Assembly: GCA_022865525.1 (NCBI GenBank)
Contig: JALHSV010000330.1
Coordinates: forward strand, 1-22,197
DNA: 22,197 nucleotides
Source: Thermodesulfovibrionales bacterium
Lineage (GTDB): Bacteria > Nitrospirota > Thermodesulfovibrionia > Thermodesulfovibrionales > SM23-35
Direction: 5' to 3'
The notes below the pieces were generated by a model, which did not search any database, was not told the DNA's origin, and saw only the letters and a list, made by a program, of their open reading frames with translations. This document shows, piece after piece, positions 15,154 to 22,197 of this stretch. How positions within the stretch are numbered: position 1 is the stretch's first letter; each line of letters starts with the position of its first letter. Both the position numbers and the translations under genes were made by a program.

Positions 15154-16665
15154 TTACTTTTTATCAGTACTTTTGTTTTTCAGAGTGATCTCGCTCTTAA
15201 TATACTTATTCATTTTTTTCAGGTTGAGCACATCAAAGACCATTTTCCAATCATCCTTATTGATTATGGAAAACAGATAAGCGATTCCCCAATAAAGGAT
15301 CACGAATAGAGCCAATAAAATAAACTTCCCAAGCATGGAATGCACAAAATAAATGTAAATCAGATATCCCGACAAGCCGGCAATGCAGCCGTATAAAAAT
15401 TTACTGCCGGAGGGAAACAATTTCAGTTCACGGAAATTTGCCTTGGCAAAATAAAAAAACATGGCGCCCAGGATGATGTTGGCAAGCAGCAGGCTGCAGG
15501 CGATGCCCACACTGCCCAGGTTCAGCATTTTGGGCGCCACCAAGAAGTAGGCAATGCCGACAAAACTGAAAAGTTGGAACGAGTATATTTTCGCCAGCAG
15601 CTTGAAAAGCCCCTTGCCGCTCAAAATATTTCCGTAGGGGATGAATAGGACATAAATAAACATGGTCAAATTGATGATGGACAATATGGGGATGGAAGGA
15701 AGATACTTTTTCCCCAGCAACAGCTTTATAATGAAGTCCGAGCCGATGGAGGTCACCAGCACTAAAGGCAGGATGAAAGAGACCGAAAAACGCTCAAACT
15801 TGCCGATCTTTTCATTGATCAGACCCAGGTTGTTTTCACTGATCGCTTTGGAAAATATCGGGAAAAAAAGAATCCCCACCGATTGACCAATCAGTTTCAC
15901 GTAACCGCCTATGCGGAATCCCGCGGTGTAATAGCCGACCTGTTCCGAATTGGTCAAGAATTGCAGCAAAACTATGTCGCTCTGGTAAACCAGGCTTTGG
16001 GCCAGCATCATGATGACGATGGGAACTGACATGGAAAAATACAGCTTGGCCAGTTGCCTATCAAATTTACCGATCTGATAGTTTTTAAATAGATAAAAAT
16101 ACAGGAAGGTTACGATCACGACCGCCGTCAGGTTCGAGAAAGCCATGGCCAGCGCCCGGTAGCCCAGCAACACCACGGTCAGGCGCAGTATCTGGTACAG
16201 TACCTGGTAGATCAAGTTCGGGATATCCTGCTTGGCCTGCTCGGTATAGGCGGCAAAAGTGACCTTGGGAATGGTCCAGAAATACTCGATGGTCAGGATG
16301 AAGATCGAAACGATGATGACATATTGAAATTCCCTGCTTTCAAATTTGTATTTGAACAGATACTTCTGTACAAAAAATGCTCCCATGGCGAAAACAAAAT
16401 AGGTCCCGATCAGGGAAACCTTGATCCGGGCGTATGTCCCCAGGCAGGCTTTCGCGTCCCGGCCTTCCGACAGCAGCTTCATGTGGGCCGTACCCACCCC
16501 CAGCTCGGCGATCATCTTGAACAGGGAGCCGAACGCCAGTCCATAGGCAACGGTGCCCAACACGGAAGGACCCACAATGCGGGCAATGATTATGGTTGTA
16601 AGGATCTGGAAGAATTGCACAACAATTCGTGAACCATAACTCAATGCCATTTTTTGGGCCAGCAT
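15154..16665 (-). CDS. Wzx-type polysaccharide flippase (MOP/PST family)
   Basis: This integral membrane protein of about 503 residues has 12-14 hydrophobic segments. It flips the undecaprenyl-linked repeat unit to the periplasmic face. The N-terminus has SYGSRIVVQFFQILTTIII followed by ARIVGPSVLGTVAYGLAFG and FKMIAELGVGTAH, the classic polysacc_synt pattern (helix 1, AR-x-LGP, helix 2, D/E-x-G). The middle has LLQFLTNSEQVGYYTAGFRI, also diagnostic. The acyltransferase stop overlaps a TTG at 16671, but I prefer the ATG at 16665 because GGATTGAG precedes it at good spacing. The last residues (KNKSTDKK) look abnormal, and a possible original tail reads out of frame just past the stop, so the 3' end may have been rebuilt when the GT61 island arrived. 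Confidence 0.92.
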   Translation of the reverse strand: MLAQKMALSYGSRIVVQFFQILTTIIIARIVGPSVLGTVAYGLAFGSLFKMIAELGVGTAHMKLLSEGRDAKACLGTYARIKVSLIGTYFVFAMGAFFVQKYLFKYKFESREFQYVIIVSIFILTIEYFWTIPKVTFAAYTEQAKQDIPNLIYQVLYQILRLTVVLLGYRALAMAFSNLTAVVIVTFLYFYLFKNYQIGKFDRQLAKLYFSMSVPIVIMMLAQSLVYQSDIVLLQFLTNSEQVGYYTAGFRIGGYVKLIGQSVGILFFPIFSKAISENNLGLINEKIGKFERFSVSFILPLVLVTSIGSDFIIKLLLGKKYLPSIPILSIINLTMFIYVLFIPYGNILSGKGLFKLLAKIYSFQLFSFVGIAYFLVAPKMLNLGSVGIACSLLLANIILGAMFFYFAKANFRELKLFPSGSKFLYGCIAGLSGYLIYIYFVHSMLGKFILLALFVILYWGIAYLFSIINKDDWKMVFDVLNLKKMNKYIKSEITLKNKSTDKK

Positions 16666-16667
16666 TC

Positions 16668-17222
16668 TCAATCCAGTTTTTTTTGCAGTTTTGCCGGAAC
16701 ACCGGCGATCAGCGAATTCACAGGAAAGGACTTGGTCACAACACTCCCGGCCGCCACCAGGCAGCCCTCCCCCAGTTCAACGCCCATCAGCATGATGGAG
16801 CCTATTCCCAGGTAGCAATGGGCGCCGATACGAACCGGTTTCTTCTCCAGCTTATATTTTTCCCCCAGGGATGATTTCCCCATATCCAGATGGGTGATTA
16901 TTTTACTTGCCATGGAAATAGTCGCGTTGTCACCGATAATGACTTTTTCGGAAAGGTCGATGAAAACATTTTTTCCGATATGGCAGTTGTTGCCCACGAC
17001 CAGGCTATGGTATCGGTTCTTGCAGTTGTGGAAAGTGATGCCCGATTCGATATCGGCATTTTTCCCGATCACGGCTCCATTGGCCGTGAGAATCCCCTGC
17101 ACCGCCCTCTTGTCAGCGCGTGACAGAAAAAGATTGGCGTTCTCAAAGCCCAGGAAGAACCTTCTTAGCTTGAAGGCAACGGCCAGGCAGCCAACATACA
17201 GAGGAAGAATTATTCTCTTCAT
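16668..17222 (-). CDS. Hexapeptide-repeat acyltransferase (serine acetyltransferase-like)
   Basis: This 184-residue LbetaH acyltransferase starts with a basic hydrophobic helix (MKRIILPLYVGCLAVAFKLR), which may be a membrane-associated helix. Hexapeptide coils follow: AVIGKNADIESGITF (50-64), LVVGNNCHIGKNVFIDL, VIIGDNATISMASKI, and later VRIGAHCYLGIGSIML, GVELGEGCLVAAGS and the tail NSLIAGVPAKLQKKLD. His111 in IITHLD is the likely catalytic base. I chose the ATG at 17222 because it overlaps the GT2 stop by ATGA; an ATG at 17264 would add 14 residues inside the GT2 gene. It probably O-acetylates a sugar of the repeat unit. It sits directly upstream of Wzx, a normal place for decoration enzymes. 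Confidence 0.88.
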   Translation of the reverse strand: MKRIILPLYVGCLAVAFKLRRFFLGFENANLFLSRADKRAVQGILTANGAVIGKNADIESGITFHNCKNRYHSLVVGNNCHIGKNVFIDLSEKVIIGDNATISMASKIITHLDMGKSSLGEKYKLEKKPVRIGAHCYLGIGSIMLMGVELGEGCLVAAGSVVTKSFPVNSLIAGVPAKLQKKLD

Positions 17223-18148
17223 ATGAAATGCCTCAAGGTGTATTTTTTGTTCGTGAATCCCCAATGCAACCCTGATAAAAACCCGGCCCAGATCCTATAC
17301 GCTTTTTTTATTTCCAGATTTCTGAAGATCACCCTGATTGATGATGCGCAAACATCCTTTCTGAAATGAAGCCAAAAATAGCGGCGGAAGAATGTCGGCG
17401 ATTTGTATTTAAGGATGACGATCATGGGATTGCGGGCATCGTAATAAGATTTGAGCGGTGATGACTTGCCGATGGTCATGCTTTCTTTGTGCCAGATCCT
17501 GGCGTAAGGAGTGTACATGATCTTGTAGCCGGCATTTTTTGCTCTTGCCTGCCAATCGTATTCTTCGCACTGCAGGAAAAAAGCCGGGTCATAGCCCCCG
17601 ATCTCATCATATAGTTTCTTGGAGACCAGGGTGAAGATATCATCGGAAAATGGTCTCTCGGCGACGAAGTCATACTGGCCCGCATCCTTCTCGTTCTTGC
17701 CGATCTGCCCGCCGTTCCAACGGACCGGATCCTCCCTTTTGCCGACCGTTTGCAGAACATCGGGCTGGTCATAGAAGTAGACCTTTCCGGTGACAAACCC
17801 GATCTTGTCGTCCGTAAGGGCCACCTTGACAAGCTCGGCTATCACTTTCGGATCCGCCTTGACGTCATTGTTGGAGACCAGGGCATAATCGGCTTTTTTT
17901 CCCCTGAAGGCATATTCCAGGCCGAGATTAAAGCCCCCCGAATAGCCAAGGTTCTTGTCGGTGCGCAGCAAGTGAACCGCGGGAAATTTTTTTCTGACGT
18001 ATTCATCAGTCCCGTCGCCGGAGCCATTGTCGATTACCGTCACCGAGAATTTTTGATAATCGTTTTTCAAATAAGTAGCAACACTTTCCAACAGCAAGGG
18101 TTTCCCGTTATAGGACAGGATCAAAACCATGACTTGCGGATCACTCAT
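17219..18148 (-). CDS. GT2-family glycosyltransferase (rhamnosyltransferase WbbL-like)
   Basis: This 309-residue inverting GT-A enzyme has VLILSYNGKPLLLESV (8-23), VIDNGSGDGTDEYV (38-51), NLGYSGGFNLGL (66-77) and VSNNDVKADP (91-100), which carries the DxD-like metal site. The catalytic E-E-x-D-W motif is in FFLQCEEYDWQARAKNAG. A short helical C-terminus carries no clear membrane anchor. The NLGYSGGFNLG and EEYDW blocks are those of WbbL/rhamnosyltransferase-like GT2 enzymes, so dTDP-rhamnose is a plausible but unproven donor. I chose the ATG at 18148 for its 4-base ATGA overlap with the membrane protein gene before it. Confidence 0.92.
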   Translation of the reverse strand: MSDPQVMVLILSYNGKPLLLESVATYLKNDYQKFSVTVIDNGSGDGTDEYVRKKFPAVHLLRTDKNLGYSGGFNLGLEYAFRGKKADYALVSNNDVKADPKVIAELVKVALTDDKIGFVTGKVYFYDQPDVLQTVGKREDPVRWNGGQIGKNEKDAGQYDFVAERPFSDDIFTLVSKKLYDEIGGYDPAFFLQCEEYDWQARAKNAGYKIMYTPYARIWHKESMTIGKSSPLKSYYDARNPMIVILKYKSPTFFRRYFWLHFRKDVCASSIRVIFRNLEIKKAYRIWAGFLSGLHWGFTNKKYTLRHFI

Positions 18149-19902
18149 GGTTGGCTGGTCCCATCGCTCCCAGGACACTCGATCCTGTATTCGATCCCGC
18201 TCAATAATTGGCTCTCCAGGGTTTGAGGCCGGACGGCAAAGATAAACTTGGATAAAAATGTTTCTATGGCATTGTAGGCGTGCCGCTTTCTGTCACGGAT
18301 CCGCCTGTTCTTGCCATCGAGCAGCAGATAGCCAAGCGAATATTTTTTTATTGGCTGCCTCAGGATCATAATGCGATCATGATCGGCATTAGGTCCGCTA
18401 TTAGGATCAACCGTGAGCAGTGTTTTTTTTACGAGCATATCTTTTTTTGATCCGGGCTGCTCTTCGCCGGGAAAACCGGATCGCAGGTAGTTCATATATT
18501 TTTCATCGTTCTCCTCATTTGCAGCGGCTTGCAACCGATAGCGGATATTGTCCTTTCTTCCGGAAATGAACATGTCCGAAACCAAGGAATAGGCGGAAGT
18601 GACGTGAAACCCCGCCAACTCCACCAATCCGTTTTGCGGCAGCTCCCTCGCGGTCACGCGTACGGCATCTGCGGTGATGAGGGCATCCACGCAATAGTTC
18701 TCCGCTTTTTGCCTCGCTTCCAGGGCATAAACGACCCACAACGAGGCAAATACAACGCATAGGATAAAATGGCTTGCTTTTTTGAACAAGCGGCCCAGGT
18801 TTGTTTTTTCCATGTAACCGATCAAAAATGATATTACGATCATGCAAGCCAGGTACTGGAGGGTAAAGCTACCGGTACCATGTTTCAAAAAAGGGATAAG
18901 AAACAAGGTGGGGGCCAGCAACAGGAGCCCGAAAAAGAGCATGAAGGCATCCATCTTTGCGGGAAGATATCCCGCTTTGGCCAATGTCATTAAAAATAGC
19001 ACGCCCACCAGGAATGTGATAAAAAGCCCCAGATATAAACTGGTATCCAGGCCGATCCATTTTATCAGCAACAGGAACATTCTCTTTAAATAAGAAAGAT
19101 CGATCTGCCAGGAGATCATATTGGAATAAGCATAATCGAACTTGCGCAGGCTCATTCTCAGGTATAACCCGCCGTATAAGGCAGCGAAAAACGCATAAGG
19201 CGCCAGGCGCCGCCAATCCCATCTGAACCTGATGGCAAGATCTCCCTTCTCGTCATGCCAGAAAAGCATCACGGCCAGCAACGCCGGCACCGATGTCGCC
19301 GACAGTTCGCGAATGAACAATGAAAGGAATACGAACATGGACCCGAGGACGGAGTAACGCAGGCGAAAATCCTTCAAGCCGCTGTTATTCAGTTCCAGCA
19401 GTATGGCAATAAGAAATAAAAGATGGGATAAGCCGATAATGATCGAGATGGGTTTAATGAAATAGCGGTTGAGCAAAATTACAAAAAAAAGCAAAGAAAA
19501 CAACCTGTGCCAATAAGAAACCTGCAATTTATTTAAAATAGAATACAGGAGCCAGAAAGTGGCGAACATCACCAGGTAGAGAGCAATTCTCCAGCCCAGT
19601 ACCCGATCCCCGAACATCCTGACCATGACGTACGACGGCAGCACGGAACCGAATAAGCGGCCTACGACCCTTTCCCTGTATTCACTGTATTCGCTCAAGC
19701 TGGTTGGAATCTTTAAATTCTGCAGCGGCCCGGGGAGTTCCTTGAAATCATACCCTCCATAGGCGATGCGTTCAAACCAGGTGTCGTAATCTCCAAAAGG
19801 AGTCGCGATATATTTTCCGTAAAGCACAATCGCCAGCAATATGGCCATCCCGATAGCGATCACATCTTTGTTTATTTTCAGTTTTTTCAGCACGCAGATC
19901 AC
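18145..19902 (-). CDS. GT-C-like polytopic membrane protein, function unknown
   Basis: This protein of about 585 residues has a basic N-terminus, a first membrane helix (GMAILLAIVLYGKYIA), an acidic periplasmic-type loop with TPFGDYDTWFERIAYGG and ERVVGRLFGSVLPSY, then about ten more helices. A soluble region of roughly 180-190 residues rich in charged residues ends it. An Asp-rich loop after helix 1 is the hallmark of GT-C transferases that take sugar from a polyprenyl-phosphate, and the two preceding genes (DPM1/GtrB-like and UPF0104) fit that role. A Wzy polymerase is the main alternative. The start is uncertain: the longest frame begins at TTG 19959, overlapping the previous gene by 41 bases without a ribosome site. 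I prefer GTG 19902, 16 bases after that stop. No known family is recognised with confidence. Confidence 0.78.
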   Translation of the reverse strand: MICVLKKLKINKDVIAIGMAILLAIVLYGKYIATPFGDYDTWFERIAYGGYDFKELPGPLQNLKIPTSLSEYSEYRERVVGRLFGSVLPSYVMVRMFGDRVLGWRIALYLVMFATFWLLYSILNKLQVSYWHRLFSLLFFVILLNRYFIKPISIIIGLSHLLFLIAILLELNNSGLKDFRLRYSVLGSMFVFLSLFIRELSATSVPALLAVMLFWHDEKGDLAIRFRWDWRRLAPYAFFAALYGGLYLRMSLRKFDYAYSNMISWQIDLSYLKRMFLLLIKWIGLDTSLYLGLFITFLVGVLFLMTLAKAGYLPAKMDAFMLFFGLLLLAPTLFLIPFLKHGTGSFTLQYLACMIVISFLIGYMEKTNLGRLFKKASHFILCVVFASLWVVYALEARQKAENYCVDALITADAVRVTARELPQNGLVELAGFHVTSAYSLVSDMFISGRKDNIRYRLQAAANEENDEKYMNYLRSGFPGEEQPGSKKDMLVKKTLLTVDPNSGPNADHDRIMILRQPIKKYSLGYLLLDGKNRRIRDRKRHAYNAIETFLSKFIFAVRPQTLESQLLSGIEYRIECPGSDGTSQP

Positions 19903-19918
19903 GCTTTTGTTGAAATTA

Positions 19919-20872
19919 TTAAATGGTTGCCGGCTTTTTATCGAATTGATTCCAGACAAAATAGATCATGCCGCTGACGGCGGCTACGGTCACGATGATC
20001 GCAAAATATACCAGAGAGATGCTCAGGGATTGGCTGCGGTTCAATCCCGCGTTGGCGAACAATAGAATGAACCCGGCTTCCCTCAAGCCAAGCCCCTGGT
20101 AGGAGATCGGGATATGGCTGATCACTAGAATGATGGGGATGAACAGGAAAAAATAGATCGGCGATGCCGAATTTCCCAGGGAATATGAAATGCAGCAAAA
20201 AATGACGATGTTGATCAAGCTGGCAATTAGGGAGACCACGAACGCCTTGAAAAGGATTGACCTTTCATTGTTCACCTGGAAGACCAGGTCGATATAGAAC
20301 TGCTTCATTTTTTGGATGACCTTTTTATCCGCGGACAATGCTTTCAGGATTAGCCGCTGGATCCTGCCGCTGAAAAATATCAGGATGGTGGAAATTATTA
20401 TTGTTAAAAATAGTAGCAAAATATACATAAACACATTTTTATTTAAATATGGCGATGCGAAGGGCAGCAAGGCGCAGCCGATGAATACGAATCCGAACGC
20501 CCCCAATACCCTATCGATGAACACGGAAGCGATCCCCTTCGACCTGGAGCCGTTGTTCCTTATCTTCACGCCTCTCATGATGTCGCCCCAGAAGCCTCCG
20601 GGGATGAACACGTTACCGAATTGCGACAGCAGGGTCAGTTTCATCAGCTCCGGGAAAGAGCTTCTGATGGCGATCTGGCTGAGGAGCAGTTTCCAGCGGA
20701 AAGCGCCGAGGATCATGATCACCAGGTACAAAAAGAAAGAGGGAAATATATAATTAAGATTCGCGGAGGCGATCAGCTTCAGGATGGATCGCGGTTCCGA
20801 TTTCCAGATCAAATACAGAACCAACAAGCAGCTGAAGATGATCTTCAGAACTGTAATTATTTTTTTATTCAT
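19919..20872 (-). CDS. LPG-synthase-TM / UPF0104 integral membrane protein (flippase-like)
   Basis: This 317-residue protein, with about eight helices, belongs to PF03706, the membrane domain that MprF uses to flip lysyl-phosphatidylglycerol. Family blocks are FRWKLLLS, then LLSQFGNVFIPGGFWGDIMR followed by GVKI, SVFIDRVLGAFG, and near the end HIPISYQGLGLREAGFILLF. Single-domain members commonly sit in glycan and lipid loci. Here it lies between a DPM1/GtrB-like transferase and a GT-C-like protein, so it could move the polyprenyl-phosphate-sugar across the membrane, the job GtrA does in Gtr systems. That role is inference. It starts 12 bases after the GT2 stop, with AGAAAG as a weak ribosome site. 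Confidence 0.9.
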   Translation of the reverse strand: MNKKIITVLKIIFSCLLVLYLIWKSEPRSILKLIASANLNYIFPSFFLYLVIMILGAFRWKLLLSQIAIRSSFPELMKLTLLSQFGNVFIPGGFWGDIMRGVKIRNNGSRSKGIASVFIDRVLGAFGFVFIGCALLPFASPYLNKNVFMYILLLFLTIIISTILIFFSGRIQRLILKALSADKKVIQKMKQFYIDLVFQVNNERSILFKAFVVSLIASLINIVIFCCISYSLGNSASPIYFFLFIPIILVISHIPISYQGLGLREAGFILLFANAGLNRSQSLSISLVYFAIIVTVAAVSGMIYFVWNQFDKKPATI

Positions 20873-20884
20873 AATATGTGCTTT

Positions 20885-21850
20885 CTAATCTACCTTATGA
20901 TCACTTTGCGCATTTTTTTCTTTGATCACATAATTATCTATTCCCAGAAGCTTGTTGAGCATCCGGGAGATCAACTCAAGCGTGATCGCCTGGAAAAAGA
21001 ACAGGAATGACAGGACGAAAAGCAAAATGGAGATCATGAACGGCGGGCGTATCGCCATGGGATATCCCCAAAATAACTTTTCGTACAGTAGCCAGATGAA
21101 AATGCCACTGGCAAAAACAAACATAAAAGTACTTATCCTGCCGAGTAAATACAAGGGACGCGAACGAAATGATGATTCGAACCACAGCATCAGGATATCC
21201 AGGAAGACGTCGATACTCCGCGACAGGCCGTATTTGCTTTTGCCTTTCTGCCGCTTAGGAGCGGAGATATTCACCTCGGTGATGGTTCCCCCCATCATGT
21301 TGATCAAGGCCGGGAAAAAGCGGTGATAACCGGGCCTGATCTGTATCTTGCGCAGCAACTCGCCGCGGATGCACTTGAAGCCCCCCATGTCGCTCGCCGG
21401 TGTCTTCGTTGCTGCTTTCAAAAGGACATTCGCAAAAAAACTCGGTATCCTTCTAAATAGGAGGGATTCTTTTCGTTTCTGGCGCCTTCCCGACACCAGG
21501 TCGAAGCCCTGCTCCATTTTTTCAATGAACAGGGGGATCTCTTCAGGAAGATGCTGCAGGTCGCCATCCATGATCACCACGTAATCGCCCCGGCTGTTCC
21601 TGATCCCGGCGGCGATCGCCGTGGACTGTCCCCGGTTTTTTGCCAGGGTCAAGACCCGTAATTTAGGAATTTTCGCCGTCAGCTGCCCGAGGATCGAGGA
21701 CGTGTTATCCTTGGATCCATCATCCACGGCCAGGATCTCATAGTTCGGATTCAATTTTTTCAAAACGCTGTCGGTGCGCTCGCAGAATTCCCCAACCAGT
21801 TCCTCTTCATTGAAAAAAGGCACAACCACGCTTATTTTAATATCATTCAT
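20885..21850 (-). CDS. DPM1/GtrB/ArnC-like polyprenyl-phosphate glycosyltransferase (GT2)
   Basis: This 321-residue protein has an N-terminal GT-A domain and two C-terminal membrane helices (about 236-256 and 271-292). Motifs are VVVPFFNEEE (8-17), VDDGSKDNT (42-50), NRGQSTAIAAGI (72-83), the metal site DGDLQH (95-100), SDMGGFKC (153-160) and KGKSKYG (202-208). This is the exact layout of GtrB and ArnC, which transfer a sugar from a nucleotide donor to undecaprenyl phosphate on the cytoplasmic face. The ATG overlaps the aminotransferase stop by 4 bases, which hints that the sugar may be the amino sugar made upstream. The family is certain. Confidence 0.94.
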   Translation of the reverse strand: MNDIKISVVVPFFNEEELVGEFCERTDSVLKKLNPNYEILAVDDGSKDNTSSILGQLTAKIPKLRVLTLAKNRGQSTAIAAGIRNSRGDYVVIMDGDLQHLPEEIPLFIEKMEQGFDLVSGRRQKRKESLLFRRIPSFFANVLLKAATKTPASDMGGFKCIRGELLRKIQIRPGYHRFFPALINMMGGTITEVNISAPKRQKGKSKYGLSRSIDVFLDILMLWFESSFRSRPLYLLGRISTFMFVFASGIFIWLLYEKLFWGYPMAIRPPFMISILLFVLSFLFFFQAITLELISRMLNKLLGIDNYVIKEKNAQSDHKVD

Positions 21851-22197
21851 TTGGTCCTCTTATTAAACTCAAACGAGTGTAACTTGTGAATTATATAATC
21901 GACCTCATGGTCGGCAAGATCGGCATGCAACGGCAAGGTGATAAAACGATTGTATTCCTTTTCAACGAAGGAACAATTATCTCCCCAGGACCTGAAAAGA
22001 GGCTGGATCGACAGTGGCGTATAGTGGCAGCCGGTGGCGATGCCCTGCGACTTCAAGAATATCATCAGGTCATCCCTGACATCGGTCCGGATCCCGAACA
22101 TCTGGTAAACATATTCATCGGGTTCGTAGGGCAGCAGTGGATGTATCCCGGGGATATCACTGATCCCTTCAAGGTAGCGGGTGATGATCTCCGACCG
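21847..22197 (-). CDS. DegT/DnrJ/EryC1/StrS-family sugar aminotransferase, C-terminal part only
   Basis: Only the last 116 residues are in the window; the N-terminal PLP domain lies past the right edge. The frame is open to base 22197. The segment reads GCHYTPLSIQPLFRSWG, then EKEYNRFITLPLHADLADHE and VDYIIHKL, the standard family ending (HYxPLHxQPxF; LPLHPxLxDxxVDYVI). These PLP enzymes convert a nucleotide-linked keto-sugar into an amino sugar, such as 4-amino-4,6-dideoxyhexoses or 3-amino uronates. It is the most upstream gene seen. An internal ATG at 22101 is not a real start, since the homologous frame continues beyond it. Confidence 0.9.
   Translation of the reverse strand, partial: RSEIITRYLEGISDIPGIHPLLPYEPDEYVYQMFGIRTDVRDDLMIFLKSQGIATGCHYTPLSIQPLFRSWGDNCSFVEKEYNRFITLPLHADLADHEVDYIIHKLHSFEFNKRTK

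Noticed and set aside
1..22197. CRISPR arrays, tRNA genes, insertion sequences or long repeats
   Set aside because: Reading both strands shows no regularly spaced repeats, no transposase motifs and no tRNA-like cloverleaf; the only internal duplications are protein-level (DUF354 halves, hexapeptide coils, GT4 paralogues).

Overview
This window is an accessory polysaccharide (O-antigen, capsule or exopolysaccharide) locus. All 19 genes read on the minus strand, so the operon runs from the right edge to the left. Many junctions are 4-base ATGA overlaps, the longest gap without an intact gene is about 200 bases, and there is no tRNA, rRNA or CRISPR. A Wzx-type flippase and Gtr-like lipid-linked sugar genes fit a bacterium, most likely Gram-negative and possibly uncultivated. 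I cannot name a phylum from this sequence. Base composition is a mosaic: about 68% GC in bases 1081-1140 (41 of 60 counted) and about 22% in 14281-14340 (13 of 60). This is typical of sugar loci built by repeated transfer.

Layout in transcription order (right to left). (1) 22197-21847 is the 3' end of a DegT/DnrJ/EryC1/StrS sugar aminotransferase. (2) 21850-18145 holds a DPM1/GtrB-like polyprenyl-phosphate glycosyltransferase, an LPG-synthase-TM (UPF0104) integral membrane protein and a large GT-C-like membrane protein. This looks like a lipid-linked sugar-transfer module. (3) 18148-15154 holds a GT2 glycosyltransferase, a hexapeptide acyltransferase and a Wzx/MOP flippase. (4) 15153-13613 is a very AT-rich island carrying one GT61 glycosyltransferase, flanked by gene debris that includes a clear 3' remnant of another hexapeptide acetyltransferase. 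(5) 13612-10581 holds two GT4 glycosyltransferases and a second hexapeptide acetyltransferase. (6) 10518-6695 holds a polytopic membrane protein with a soluble C-terminal domain and two more GT4 enzymes. (7) 6685-3107 holds a PaaK/CapK-like adenylate-forming enzyme and a 738-residue protein made of two tandem DUF354 domains. (8) 3110-1 holds a UDP-HexNAc 2-epimerase (WecB/WbpI type), a KdsC-like HAD phosphatase, an acylneuraminate-type cytidylyltransferase and an SDR oxidoreductase cut by the left edge.

Read together, the left end looks like precursor supply: a nucleotide-sugar epimerase plus a phosphatase/cytidylyltransferase pair for a CMP-activated keto-sugar acid, whose synthase is not in the window. 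The middle supplies at least four GT4, one GT61 and one GT2 glycosyltransferases to assemble a repeat unit, two acyltransferases to decorate it and Wzx to flip it. No Wzy polymerase is recognisable. The strongest unusual feature is the fused double DUF354 gene. Its two halves differ in base composition, and a dnaX-type A AAA AAG slippery heptamer lies at the domain junction, with a -1 frame stop two codons later.
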